Source: Irpex lacteus (Eukaryota; Basidiomycota; Agaricomycetes; Polyporales; Irpicaceae). Taken from it: a DNA stretch of 64,000 nucleotides. The stretch's first letter is position 1. Every line of letters starts with the position of its first letter. The translations under genes and the position numbers were made by a program. A model generated the notes under the pieces. That model worked only from the letters and a program-made list of their open reading frames with translations, was not told the origin of the DNA and did not search any database. The stretch spans positions 1,860,001 through 1,924,000 of the forward strand of contig MQVO02000004.1 of the NCBI GenBank assembly GCA_001986395.2. Direction: 5' to 3'. Of the stretch, positions 11,443-23,800 are shown in pieces.

Positions 11443-12465
11443 CTATACTTCCTGAACACCATCCTCCTCGTGTATCCCTCCCGCCGTCACTCTCAAGAAC
11501 CGGGTACCGACACGTTTGGCTTGGTCCGCCGAATGCGTTATCCATACCACCGCTTGCAACGTCCCATTCGTGCTCTTGACCTTGTCTATGATATATTTCT
11601 CTACCGTCTCAGAGGTGCCGGCATCCAACGCCGACGTTGGTTCTGTGAGAAGCAAGAAGAGTTAGAATGGGGTGAACGTCGAGTCGATACCAGCTAATCC
11701 GAGGCATCTTGCTTACCGTCGAGTAAGAGGATCTCGGCGTTCTTCAGCCCGACACCTGTCGCAAGTGCAATCCTCTGCGCCTCACCCCCACTCAACTCAC
11801 TCCAGTTCCTATCCCACAACTCTTCCTCGATTCCCCACTCCTTCGAGACCTCGATCGGCCCGTTCAGGTCTGGTACCGCGACGCCATTACTATGGCTATC
11901 TCCTTCCGAACCTGACTGGTCGTTGTTGTTCGGTTTCACCTTGGAGAACCATCCGGTCTTGGTGCTTCGGGCTCCAAAGGTTGAGATGGTGTTGAGGAAG
12001 TCGCGGGGCGTACCCGGGAGGAGAGAAGGTCGTTGGGGGACGTAGAGGACGCGTGTTCTGAAGGTTGGTATTCCTGACAATGCCTCAGGGTCAATACTCT
12101 CCGCGATCTGTTTGGCTCAGTAGAGATACATACCATATGACTGCGGCGTCCTAGCGCAGAATGTTAGCACAACATCTCCCATCCTGAAGATACAGCTACA
12201 CTCACTTTCCTCTATAGAGTATCTGTCCTTCATATAAGTTCAGATGGGCAAGACATTTCAAGAGAGTCGTCTTCCTAGACCATTCAAACAAGTGAGTTCT
12301 ACTAACCACCTTTCCAAAGCAACAGTCCTCCTACCCAGAGCCGCTCTTTCCTTGCAGCACAATTACATCTCGTTCGTTCACTTCAAAGTTGGCGTGCTCG
12401 AATATCGGTTGCCCCGGCGATTTCGAGCATCCAACATCTTTGAGTTCGAGTATTGTTTCCGGCAT
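11443..12465 (-). CDS. Stand-alone ABC ATPase, STAR1/YbbL-like
   Basis: Small single-domain ABC ATPase without membrane segments. The N-terminus MPETILELKDVG leads to Walker A, which an intron splits and splicing restores: GKSGSGKTTLLKCLAHL. Then come the Q-loop area (RVLYVPQRPSLLPGTPRDF), a hydrophilic Asn/Ser/Gly insertion, the signature LSGGEAQR, Walker B AEILLLDG continuing into EPTSALD after an intron, and the switch His in VVWITHS. The order and shortness match ATPases that pair with a separate permease, such as plant STAR1 or bacterial YbbL. No permease gene is nearby. The start at 12465 gives a conventional N-terminus. An in-frame ATG at 12546 would add 27 residues and cannot be excluded. 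Substrate unknown. Confidence 0.85.
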
Positions 12466-12958
12466 TTGAGAAAGTATTAAGCTAGTGTATGATCTGCGTG
12501 CGGAAAAGAATTTACGTATAAGCTCGTCAAAGAATAATAGACGCATATGCCTACTGAATCAACTCACCGAGATGGTCGTTGTAGATGAAGGTGCAGACTG
12601 CGTCGCGTTCGCGGCTGCGGCTGGCAGCAAGCGAGCGGTATATTCACATCCGCCAGTGGCTTGAGATCGTAATGTCAACTGACGTCATCACGATGTGGCT
12701 CGTATACTCAGGTCGACTTATATCAATATTCAAAACATCATGCATCAGTGATGGGGCAGACATTATATGTGTAAATAACGATACTTTGGATCAGAGAGCA
12801 AATCGAGTGGAGGACAAGGAACCAGCTTGTGAGCAGGCACCAAGGAAGAGTGTCGACAACGACATCAACAAGATGGCAGATTTATGCACATGCGCGTTTC
12901 TAGCAGAGGATACTATGTATAAGTAGTGTAAGATACGGTACTGGGGAAAACAGGTCGT
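12466..12958. other. Intergenic, ABC ATPase upstream / TOM40 3'
   Basis: About 490 bases. A plus-strand frame at 12585-12926 opens with GTG and has no homology-like pattern, so I do not call it. Likely the TOM40 3' region and ABC ATPase promoter. Confidence 0.4.
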
Positions 12959-14361
12959 TTAAGGTAGGCCAGTAGGAGGTGTGAGTCCCATTTCCTCAGG
13001 GCTCAAAGTAGAACTCTCGATCATCACACCGACGCCGACCTTGGCGGAATTCTACACCATAGAGTAATCAGTTTTCTGGTTGGATACTCACGAAACCACA
13101 AGAAGTTCGTACCTTGAAGTGATCGATCTCGCCAGAGACAAGGAACAAGAACGAGGGCGCGAATCGCTGCTCAAGCAACGCCGACACCTTTCCTGTCGAG
13201 TCGAGCTGGGCCCTGAACGAGCTCATCCTCAAATCCCATCTGGCACCCAATGTCGCAATCGCGTCTCGCCTTTGCGGGACGTTGATCACCATCAAGTCTG
13301 CTGCCACTTCCAGCTTGTCGCTCAACTTGTGCCAGTAGGTGGTCTGCACTGAGCTACTCGGCTGCACGCTCGCCGTCGCGATCCATGTGCCGTCCTTGTA
13401 TGGGCTTGGAGGCGCTCCAGGTGTTGCATTAGGCTCGTTGTCGACGTTGGGACCAGTTCCTCCGACATATTTGGCGTAATATTGCAGGCCGAAATCAGAT
13501 TGGCCTGGTGCGGGTTTTTGAAGAATACCCTCAACACCGAGCGCTAGCCTCTTCGTGACCGATTGGAGGATGCTACCCATGAAGATACCAGAGCCGTCAA
13601 CGGGGGATGGGTTGACTGCGCGCAAGTTGACTGAGAAGTCAGAGCCTGTGATGTCGTGGTCGACTTGCAGCATGCTGTGTCCAGGAGTAGATGTCACCTG
13701 CAACAAAGGACGATAGAGTCAATGCGTGTTGTCGTAGGCAAATAGAGCGGGACGCCGTACCTGCATCTGAGCCTTTGACGTGTGACCTCCAGCCCACTGC
13801 TTGTTTAGACGACCATTCAAACTACCCTCGTTGTCAACGCCTCCTTGCAACAAGACCTATAATGAGCCGATCAAAGTGATAAGCGGTCAATATCGGCTTT
13901 CCACAAGACACAAAAAAGACTACGTACGTCGTCCGACACGTACACCGCGCCGAAATTGTAAGACGACGGCGCCGTCTGCGACCCAAGCGCGAACGAGTGC
14001 GTGACCTGGAACATAGGGCTCATCGAGAACGCCTTTGTCAGGTCCGCTCGGGCACCATCGAAGAAGTAGTTCGTCAAATGAGTGTCTACACATTCAAGGA
14101 CACAGTCAGCAACAAACGCAGCGGCGAAAAACGACACGGAAGACACGCACTTCTCACTTCCTTTTGGATGTTCTCAATCGTCCCTGGCTGAGGCAAGTCC
14201 AACGCCCGCCTCCACTCCGCCAACCTGCCATACGCATTCGTCACAGGAGCGAATGCTGACAGCAACCCGCTGCTTCTCGTCCTGCTCTCGACGGGCGGTA
14301 GTGGTGATGACGGTATTGACACCAGAGTGTCTTTTTGAGCTTGTATTGGCGACGACGCCAT
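12959..14361 (-). CDS. TOM40: Mitochondrial outer-membrane import channel TOM40
   Basis: Beta-barrel pore of the TOM complex (Porin_3 family). Exon 1 (from ATG 14361) encodes a Ser/Pro-rich N-terminus, then GRLAEWRRALDLPQPGTIEN and IQKEVRN, joined by an intron with a GTGCGT donor to THLTNYFFDGARADLTKAFS. This is the conserved TOM40 start of the barrel. Later exons give QVTHSFALGS, NFGAVYVSDDV, then the long exon at about 13700-13110 with VDHDITGSDFSVNLRAVNPS, LALGVEGILQ, TYWHKLSDKLEVAADLMV, GARWDLRMSSFRAQLDSTGK and SGEIDHFK. The last exon encodes SAKVGVGVMIESSTLSPEEM before TAA at 12959. Alternating hydrophobic residues fit beta-strands and no cleavable signal is expected. A GTG further upstream in frame is not a likely start. 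Confidence 0.93.
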
Positions 14362-14690
14362 GATGGTCTCGGAGTCGTCGAGTGGGATGGAGGATGGTGG
14401 TGACACGACACGAAGGACACGAAACGCCCTGCCTGGCTGAGGGCCGGGAGAGAGACCTGTGTGCGCTTCTGGAAAAAATGCCTGTTTTGGACGCAGCTAA
14501 CCCTAACCTTACATCAAGGAATGGACCGTGACGCCTGTGGCCACTTCTAATCAGTGATCGCAGACAGTTGTGCCGTGGAGAGTCGTCATAACTGTAGCCA
14601 TAAAGACCGCAAGTGGAAATGGGAATATACTGAATTTACATCTTAAGACTGTACCACTACCTCCTCGTCCCTGCTTGTAAGTGAATAAAT
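14362..14690. other. Divergent intergenic region, TOM40 / small gene
   Basis: About 330 bases between the TOM40 start and a small plus-strand gene. Probably a shared promoter. No further feature seen. Confidence 0.45.
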
Positions 14691-15048
14691 ATGTCGTCCG
14701 GATACACAGCACAAGTAACGTCATCCCCCGTGTTGTTAACGGTATCATGCACTCACGGTGGTCCCATTCGTAGGATTCGACTTGGAAGAGCAAAGAACAA
14801 GGCGAAGAAGCAGCCTACGCTCGAGCAAAGGTTTGCAGTGCTCCTCCTACTTCCATTTCCCTCTGACTCACTCATAATATTCTCAGGAGCAAGAGCAGCT
14901 CAAAACAATTCGTGAACAGTCTCAGACCAATGCTCTTTCTGCATCGTCAGACTCAGAGGCAGCTAGGCAGGACAAGCCATACGAGGCTGGCTTTGGTGGT
15001 CAAGAGGACCTCGAGGACAGATATGCTACCACATCTGGCGAGCATTAA
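14691..15048 (+). CDS. Small charged helical protein (about 80 aa), possibly IF1-like
   Basis: Proposed exons 14691-14714, 14774-14830 and 14887-15048 join in phase to an 80-residue protein. It starts MSSGYTAQ, continues STWKSKEQGEEAAYARAKEQ and EQLKTIREQ, and ends DRYATTSGEH. The middle has the E/K/Q/A-rich, long-helix look of mitochondrial ATPase inhibitor IF1 (compare the usual KKE-x-AEE-x-Y pattern). No clear transit peptide is visible and the C-terminal half does not look like IF1. The frame was chosen because exon 2 opens after CCATTCGTAG and stays in phase with the only long open frame of exon 3. The first donor (GTAACG) is weak, so exon 1 could lie elsewhere. Treat the IF1 link as a suggestion only. 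Confidence 0.45.
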
Positions 15049-15617
15049 GAGCCTCTCCGATGTTCAGCTCTCAATAGCGAAACCGTCAAGTATATGAATG
15101 TAACAATAGGAATCAGTACCTTGCTTCTCATGATCCAGAGTGCTATGTGAACAATATTACCGTCGCGATTCGAGCACAGCGATAACCCATTTCCAGCGTA
15201 GGAGATCCCAAAGTCCGTCGTAAAGCGTGCACGTTTAACTACTAACAGATACGTACGTACGTAAAGTCCAATACCTCAGAGACGGAGACAAAGAGTAAAA
15301 GCTATTACTGTAAGGTCCATGCGATGATGTGATGTGTGTTGAGGGAGCGATGAGAAGATGAAGAACGTAGAATGCGGGAGCGTACGAGTGTACTAGACGG
15401 AGAGTCACGGAGGTATGGAGGAGGTGAGAGGTAATGACGGGAGGGAGGAAAGGAGCGGATAACCCAACTGCACCAAGTCCAGCCGAGCATAAAGTGGAAA
15501 CCAATGTACTATCACAAGCAGCCAATATTTTATTCTACAACTGTCCAAATCGGACCAGGCAGAAAGTAAAGAAGGGAGAGGAAGCAATCACCAGTCATCT
15601 CACAATGTGAAAGCCGA
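15049..15617. other. Intergenic between convergent genes
   Basis: About 570 bases between the 3' ends of the small gene and the GH5 gene. It contains a short ACGT microsatellite (15251-15262) and pyrimidine/purine-skewed stretches. Short minus-strand ORFs are low-complexity Ser/Leu/Pro readings and are not called. Confidence 0.4.
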
Positions 15618-18577
15618 TCATGAGTCCCTCTTGAACTTCGGCGTCGGCGCAGCAGTGATAACGGGCTCGGGAATCTTCCCCCGCTTGTCTTCTCTCTTCG
15701 ACGAGCTTCCACTGCACAAAGGTGACGGCGGGTCTGTCGTGCCGACCCAAGGATCCAGGTAGCTACACGTCGGGATAGGTACGGCCATACCCGAATTATC
15801 CGCGGTGTTCTGCCATCCACTTCCTACACTCACAGTCGACGCTGCACTAGTGAACGTCGGACCCGGAAGCGTAGGTAGCGGTCCAGTCTGGGTGTACGTA
15901 GGGAGCAAAGTGGCAGCACCAGCGTTCGAGATAACGGTGGGTGGCCAAGCGAACGAAGAGCTAAATGACTTGGGGATCTGGTCAGCGCCCGCTCCACCCG
16001 TTTGCCATGACTTGAGCGGGGGCGTCCACGGTGAGGAGTTACCACACGTGCCGACGGCTTTGCGAGGGTCCTTGGGCATCCAGCCATTTTGCAGACCAAG
16101 CTGGTACGACCAGGCGGGGGCTTCGACTTTGCCTGAGATGGAAGAGTTGCCGATCTTCCAAGTCCAGAAGAACCAGTGCTAGAAATGGATTACATCAGTC
16201 ATCGACATATTCTGAGATTTTGGAGGAGTACCCATACCTGAAGAGCATCCATAGACGCCATGGCAAAGTTCATGATGTCCTGCTTCATCTGGGGCGTCCA
16301 GTTCTGCCAATCGGTCCACGGCTCACAGCTTCCCTGTCTCGGCCACGGTCCACCAGTATAGTTACCCTCAAACCTCGTCCCGAGGTTCACTCCGTTCACG
16401 AACAAACCACAGTCGTTGATCGCATTGGAGAATTCTCCGGCAGTTGTCAGACCGTTGTTGGCCATCGACTTGTTCTGGTTAGCACCCCATGACGTGCAAG
16501 GCTGCGTCGCGCGCGTGTCGTACCCATCACTGGACTGATCACCGAAGCAAACGTACGGGTGGAGATCGTACGAGACACGGTCCGCGTTGGTGAAGTAGCC
16601 GTTCCAGGCAGCAAGTCCCGTGAATCCTTCGTGGAAGGAGATCATGGGACCATTACCCTCGCCTACACCACTGGCCTTACGAACGATGTTGTATGCTTGG
16701 AGATAACTGCGAAGCAAAGCAGACAATGATGAACATGACTATCCATCAGGGACATCCCTGGGAAGATAACTTACTATCTCGCAAGATTCTCCTGTCCAAA
16801 GGTAGGCGTGAGCGGCTCGTTGGTAACGCCGAACATCGTCACAACGTTCTGGTACTCGGGTTGAGAGATGAACTCTGCAAGCACTCTGATATAGTCAAGC
16901 GCGCGCTGAGCATTCGCCAGACCCATAGGTCCATTCAAAACGTTAATAGAACCGAACTTGCTAGAATGGTTCCATCCGTTCTGGCTTCCAGGAAGGGCGT
17001 GTAGATCGAGGTTGATGCGGATACCGTACTTGCGTGCCCATTGGATGGCTTTCAGGAAGTACCTAAGCACAATATGAGCAAGGATCCTGAACAGGATAGC
17101 GAATTCACTTACTTCCAGCAGGTGCCGGCGAGGAAAGGCTCGTTCTCGCGAACCTCGATCGCCCAATAGGGCAGAGGGATACGGACGTAGTTGAGTCCAG
17201 CAGCCGCAATCTCTGCAAAGTCCTCCTCGGTCTATTCGCACAAAGCGTCAATTATATCCCCTATTCCGACCGCACAGAGAAATTCACTCACAATGAACGT
17301 AGCATAGTGATCCTCCAACTGCTTCAGTCCACCACCGGCCGTGTCGGCCGCCATTGCCTGGCTGAGCGTGAACTCATCAATGGCAACGATCGACCCATCC
17401 AGGTACTTCTCGTAAAGGGCGGGCACACTGGGCCGAATAACAGAGAACGAGGTCAAACACGTGCGGAAAGCGCTGGAAAGAATATAGACCCTTACATGAA
17501 CTAAGCAAGGACAACGAGAGCTCCGTGTCAATGATGGTAACAAATGGAAGCGAGGAAAAAACTCACTGGCTCCGTGTTCAACCACCCACCGATGTTGACG
17601 CTGTGATATTTTAGTCTTTCGGGTCGACCATACGAGAAGACCACGTTTACTTACCCTCGAATCGAATCCACGCCGTAGTTGAAAGTCTCGTTCAGCGCAG
17701 GCGTCCATGATTGAGCACGAGCACCGTTATTGAACGGATCCGTCGGGTCCCAGTACCAATATCCACCAAACGAGTTCTTGTACGTGAACGTACTGCCATC
17801 GTCCTTGGTCACCTTGCTTCCATCCCCGCCTGTCACAACGAGAGCGACAGCTGTACTCGACGCTGACGGTGCCGCGCTGCTTCCAGTGGTAGTGGTTCCA
17901 TCTCCGTGTGAGACACCGCCCGAAGCACTTCCACTCTTGTCGTTCTTCGGTTTGACTACCGTAAAGTATACAGCGACGACTACCACTACGACGATGATCG
18001 CCGCCAGGGCGATTGCGCCAATTAACAATGCCCGTTTCCTCGAGCGTTGGTTGGGAGGAGCATAGGCAGCGCGTTTCTCCGACAGGTAAGGGCTGCTTGG
18101 CTTGTCCCTATAACTGAGGTCCGGTGTTGATTGGCCGGCGAAGGAACCGTCGTTGGGGTCATCTCGGTAGTTGAGGGAGTAGTACGCTGTGTCACGGTTC
18201 TGGCTACCGTTGGGGTTGAGGCCGTAGACGGAAGATTGAGCATCGTCGCCAATGGGCACGCTGTTTCCTGAGCTCGCATAGGATTGGCGCGGACCGTAGC
18301 CTTCATCTTGAAGAGCTCGGCCGAGGAAGCGCGGTCGCATGGAAGATGATCCAATGTCATCCTCGTCAATACCGAGAGGCTCTGTCTCTGGGTTCTGAAA
18401 GCTTGCTAGATGGCTTCCGCCAGCTGGCGAAATGGGGCGGTCAGAATAACGAACGTCGTCTTGATGGTCTGTGGTCGCCGGTAGCGGGTCATACTGTGGG
18501 CCCGACATGGCTGGGTGGCTCTCTTGAAGAGGTTGATACGACGGTGCATTATAGCCGTACGGATGGCGGGAGTACAT
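15618..18577 (-). CDS. Membrane-anchored GH5 exo-beta-1,3-glucanase (EXG-D-like)
   Basis: Type II membrane glucan 1,3-beta-glucosidase. The cytoplasmic N-terminus (about 180 residues, Ser/Asp/Tyr/Pro-rich) ends in basic RSRKR, followed by the membrane segment ALLIGAIALAAIIVVVVVVA and a Ser/Gly/Thr stalk. The catalytic domain follows: SFGGYWYWDPTDPFNNGARAQ, FNYGVDSIRG then VNIGGWL, DHYATFI, AGLNYVRIPLPYWAIEV, YGIRINLDLHALPGSQNG. The acid/base Glu is in GVTNEPL and the probable nucleophile Glu in TTAGEFSNAINDCG. WFFWTWKIG closes the barrel. A Ser/Thr/Pro-rich C-terminal extension ends FKRDS. At least seven short introns interrupt it. This arrangement matches fungal EXG-D-type GH5_9 enzymes, which act at the wall face of the plasma membrane. 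Oriented away from the GH55 gene. Confidence 0.92.
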
Positions 18578-20895
18578 GGTGTGCAAAGGTGAGGAGGGGA
18601 TTTGAGTTGAGCGTGTGCATGGTTCAGTACGGGGGCAATATGAGAGTACTCACATGTGGACAGATCTTCTCTTCGACGTGCTTCTTCGCTGTTTGACAAC
18701 CCGTGACAAGGACAGCGACGGAGTGGGAAAGTGCAGCGAGGACGACGGAAACAACGGCGAGGAGGAAGGGGAGGATGTCGAAGGAGAGAGAAAGAACGAG
18801 GAGGGCAACAAGAGGCCTTGAGCGAACAGCAGGCTCTCTTCAAGGGCGTTGTGATTCGCCGCCACTAGTCCCTCGCCTCCGTGCCGGTGCAAAACAGCCG
18901 GCCGTCATTCTATTCTCACCGCCGAATCTGTCCAAATCTGGAAAAACGATCACCTGTGCGTGGAGATCTGCTGCGATCTTGCCTGTCCCTCGGCATGCTT
19001 CAACGACGTCACGAGCAACAGTCGTCGCACCGTACACAATAAATAGCACTCACCAGTGTCGCCCGTCGTCGCTGCTTTGGCCACCGAGAAGGTGTAGCTC
19101 ATCGTCGGCGACAACCTTGCCAAGTACTCACAAGACCCTAAAGGCGGGGCGCCATCAATCCCGCACTGAGCTCGCCGTGGGCTTGGCGTTCAAATGATGG
19201 GGGCGATTTGTGACGTTCCTGTCGAGTCTATTCGTTGGTCGCTAAGCACATCTTCTGCACTCTGACACCTGCCTTCACTGGGAGATTACTCAACACCCGC
19301 GCCTGTCGCTATCACACCGGGTCCTGTGAACGTATACGTACGAGATGCATGACCGAACGACCACAGCAGTCGTGAACCATGAAAATATGTCGAGTAATTC
19401 GCCGCGCGGAGATGTAACGCTCAGAAATGAAGTAATTAGCGAACGTCGGGACGGCATCTCTGATCCGTAGCTCGGCAGGCTATCAGAGCCGCATGAGCGT
19501 ACCTGGCAGTTCACCTCCTCCATCGTTACTTTCGCGATTTCCTGTATGGCTACTTGAATACTTACTTATCCCAATACCAAGCGTTGTAGTCCTAACACGT
19601 TCAATATCAGGAAGCGATTTTACGTGTATCTTCCCAGTCAATCGACTTCAATGCCCTCTGCAGCTAGCAAACATGCATCACCTGCAAGCACGATGCGAAT
19701 AGAATTACTCTGGAATGACGCATGAAGAGATCAAATCCCCTCGACTTTCCAACCCAGGTTGTCTTCATGCCAACACTGTAATATACGACGACTTCCATTA
19801 CCCACCAATTTAACTTTCTTGTTTTGTAAACAATACCGCCTGCAAAGCATCTCCAACATCCGTGGCCAGCAGTCTCCCATTTCTGCTCGTACATCCAAAC
19901 CTCCTTGCCTTTTCTAGTAAAAGCTACCGCCGACGCGCCCGATCTGACCTTCTTCTCCGCCCGCGTTTTCCAAATTCAACAAATTTCGCAAGAGGGCTCG
20001 CATGCCCTTGTTCTCTCGTCACTGCTGCGCATTTTCTTCCGTGTCGAGTCTGTGGCCGAGCCGGCGAGAGGGCGAGAGGGCCGCCCGAGCGTAATGACCC
20101 TCGTTTGCGGGCTATTTTTGTAGATACTTTGCAGGTAATCTTTCTTCCAGGATTTCTGCTCCACTGACTAAAATATCGTTGACCCTTTACGATCGAGAGA
20201 CGGAGGAGTTTTGGTGTCGGCAAGTGTCAGTGATACGAAGTTATGCGTCTTGGCTTGCCTTGGTTATCTTGTCACCCATGGCCAAGGATACGTACAATGA
20301 CAATGTTAGCTGGGCTTTTTGCGCAAGGTATTCTGGACGCCGTCATTGCCACGTGCTCTGATAGCTTCACGCAAGTTCACACAGTCTTCAGTGGAGCGTC
20401 GAATCTACCAGCGTGTCTCGCCGACGCCTTGCCTTGTGTTTCGAATCGATATCATCAACCCCAGGCAAGTCTCTCAACTTGAAGTCTTCCGGTTTCTACT
20501 TGAACTAACTGCAGGATTCCCATCGGACACAGACACTGAAATTGCAACTGCTTATCGATAGATGCCTCTCTGGCGTCGCATGATGTCCTCGTTCCATCGT
20601 GACAGCAGAAGCGAACGGACCCCACGAGGATCTGAACCTGAAGGTACGCCTCTATATGTGACACGCCATTGTATGTAGTCGTCAGGTACATTATTACCTG
20701 CGTCGCGCATCCTCGGCGAACTTGACATATGCCATGGGTATCTGCCGTTGTGAGAAAGAAGACTCAGAAGTGCATAGTCGATCGGGATTAAGCTTTACGT
20801 TGACAGCGGATAGGGTGCGTCCAGTGACGCATCAAGCCTATAACCTGCATCCTGCCACCACTTTTTGCATCTCTTTCGTGTCGACCACGACCACG
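18578..20895. other. Large divergent intergenic region, GH5 / GH55
   Basis: About 2.3 kb between the starts of two beta-1,3-glucanase genes. The 18600-19200 part is rich in GAGGA/TCCTC-like tracts and yields low-complexity ORFs on both strands, consistent with a long 5' leader. From 19200 to 20895 only ORFs below 105 residues occur, none convincing. Both promoters must lie here. Confidence 0.5.
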
Positions 20896-23800
20896 ATGCT
20901 CTTTGTATCTCAAGCTCTCTCGACTTTCTTCTTAGTAGCCCTAATAGAGCCACTAACTTACATCACACCTGCTTCTGCGCTAGATGTTGGTACATCTCCA
21001 GGCCAAGTCGTGTTAAGTTCTTGGAACTCGAAAGTCCCGGACCTCGGGACTGCGAGGCCAGACCAGCCGTTTTGGCTGGAGGAAATCAAGCATCAGGTAC
21101 GTGTCATTCGACGAGGAAGAACATCTCCGACCACTTTTCAACGTTCGACGCTGATGCTTTCAATGTGAATAGGGCACAGCACCTCTCAACTCTGACGCAT
21201 CCACCTATAAAGTATTCCGCAACGTCAAAGACTTTGGCGCAAAGGGTGACGGCAAGACAGATGACACTGCTGCAATCAAGTAAGGTTGTAATCACTAACA
21301 GAGGATCAGGATGGCTCATGTGTGCGTGCCTTTTGCTCTCTTATAGTGCAGCAATCTCAGCTGGTGCACGGTGTGGCCAGGGCTGTGACTCTACGACCAC
21401 TTCACCTGCGGTAGTGTACATACCGTCCGGGTACGTCGCTCTTGTTACTCGTGATGCTGACCTTTAGTACTGTCGCTGACGTTCATTCAAACACATCATA
21501 TACGCGTCTCGAATACCCAGGACATATTTCGTCTCATCTCCCCTCATTGCTCTTTACCTCACACAGATTGTTGGCGACGCAAAGAACCCTCCTACTCTGC
21601 TCGCGGGGAAGAACTTCACTGGGTTGGCTGTAATTGGTATGTCATATGCCTATAACAATATCGAACCGGCGAAGAATATCTTGCTGATTGGGGTAATTCG
21701 CGCACCACAGATGCAAATCCGTACATTCCAAACGGCTGGGGTGCTCAATACTACGGTACGTCTCATCGTATTATCTTCAACCTTCTGTTTACTGAGTTTA
21801 TTGATCAATTCGGTGCATAAACACAGTAAACCAAAACAACTTCTTCCGCTCAGTCCGTAACATCCACATCGACCTCCGTTCCGTCTCCGCCAAAGTCGAG
21901 GCAACAGGTCTACACTGGCAAGTCTCTCAAGCGACATCTCTGCAGAATGTCGTAGTGGATATGAGTACTGAGGCAGGGACGCAACATCGTGGTATGTATT
22001 TTTGTACAGCTTATGGAACATGTTATAACAGCGCTGACGTTAGCATGCGTGACAGGGATGTTTATGGAAAATGGAAGTGGGGGCTTTATGGGAGGTATGT
22101 ACTTTGATATAAATTGCTTTCGTACATGGTCACTGACAATGCGGCGTGTCGCCTTGCTTGCACTACAGATTTAGTCTTCAATGGCGGTACGTCCCATGGG
22201 TATCATGTAGCGCTGCATAAAACACGCTGCGTGCTCTGCTCCCTTCCTATTCTACCATTCTGCTTACTGAAGTCTATTGCCAGGGAATATCGGGTTGCAT
22301 GTTGGAAATCAACAGTACGTATCTATTGACGTACATGCTAAGTACGCGCTGCTACTAAAATGACGGTGCTAGGTTCACCGTACGGAACCTTACCGTCAAC
22401 AATGCGAACACTGGTAAGAATCCATCCCTCTCCCCTTGCGAGTCATCCTCGAGTAATGACATATTCTATCTCTTATTGATAGCTGTGAAATGTATCTGGA
22501 ACTGGGGTACGTTACAACTTATCTGTCAGTTACGCTGAGGTGCTGTTGCTCACGCAACAATGGCACCGGCAGGATGGACCTTCCAGGATGTCAATAGTAC
22601 GTACTTATCATTCTATATGAGCACTAGTTTAAACCTAACATCTTCCGTAACTCAGTAAACAACTGCTCGATTGGCTTCGCCTTAACCACAGGTGGAACAA
22701 CAGCAGACAAACAAGTACGCCTTCACCTATCCCTCCACCCCTCCGCTCACGGTCTATTTACAGGGCGTGGGCGCAATAGCAATCATCGACGCACGCATAA
22801 CCAACACACCCACCTTCATCGAAAACTCCAACACCTCATCCTCCCTCGCAGGCTCTCTAGTCCTCACCAACATCCACCTCACCAACGTCCCCGCCGCCGT
22901 ATCGGCCCTCACAAACGGCGGGACTTCACCTCCCGAAATTGTTCTCCCCGGGACTTCTTCCGAGTCTCCATCTACGCCAGTCGTGATAGATAGCTGGGCA
23001 CAGGGGAACATCTACAGCGGCACTTCTTCGACTTTGCGGTATGTCAAGGACAAGATACCCGGCCCTGGGATGAATGTGAGTGGGAGGTTGTTAGACCAAG
23101 ATGGGTCGGGAAGGGTGTTTGGAAGGGGACGGCCGCAGTATGAAGGGTACGAGGTAGGGCAGTTCGTCAGTGTGAAGAGCGAGGGCGCAAAGGGGGACGG
23201 ACAGAGCGATGATACGAAGGCGTTGCAAGCTGTGTTTGACAAGGTTAGCCAACTTTTAAGTTCACATCCATATTCTCAATGCCCTGGCTATAGTACTCAG
23301 GGAAGAAAATAATCTTCCTCGACGCCGGCGTATACTACATCACCGACACACTCTGCATCCACGCCGGCACGCAACTGGTCGGCGAAGGCTGGAGCGTCAT
23401 CATGGGCGGTGGCTCCGCCTTTGCTGACGTGAAGAACCCGAGAGTGATGGTGCAGTGCGGTGCGCGGGGGTCGGAAGGAGTGTTGGAGATTACTGATGTC
23501 GTGTTTACGACTCGAGGTCCAGGTGGGTTGTCTCTATTCAGTGTTTGCTAGTGGACGAGATGCAGACTGTATGATGTACGATTTTTTTCTATCGTAGCTC
23601 CGGGTGCGATTGTGGTAGAGTGGAACGTCAACTCTCCAATCCAGGGAGGGGCGGGAATGTGGGACACTCACATTCGTCTCGGTGGATGTACGTGACCATT
23701 CCATCCTCTCACCATTATCGTCAGCTCACTTTGTTCCTACGCACGCAAGCCGCTGGGACGAACCTCCAAACCAATACCTCTGACTCTCACCTGCTATCTA

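Noticed and set aside
12585..12926. 113-codon plus-strand ORF between the ABC ATPase and TOM40
   Set aside because: It begins with GTG, has no conserved pattern, and lies in a likely promoter region.
15251..15262. ACGT tandem run as a regulatory element
   Set aside because: Only three repeat units. Similar GTACGT strings are common here because they are donor-site sequence.
18650..19197. ORFs on both strands upstream of the GH5 gene
   Set aside because: Low-complexity readings of GA/TC-rich sequence, with no start context or splice continuity. More likely a 5' leader.
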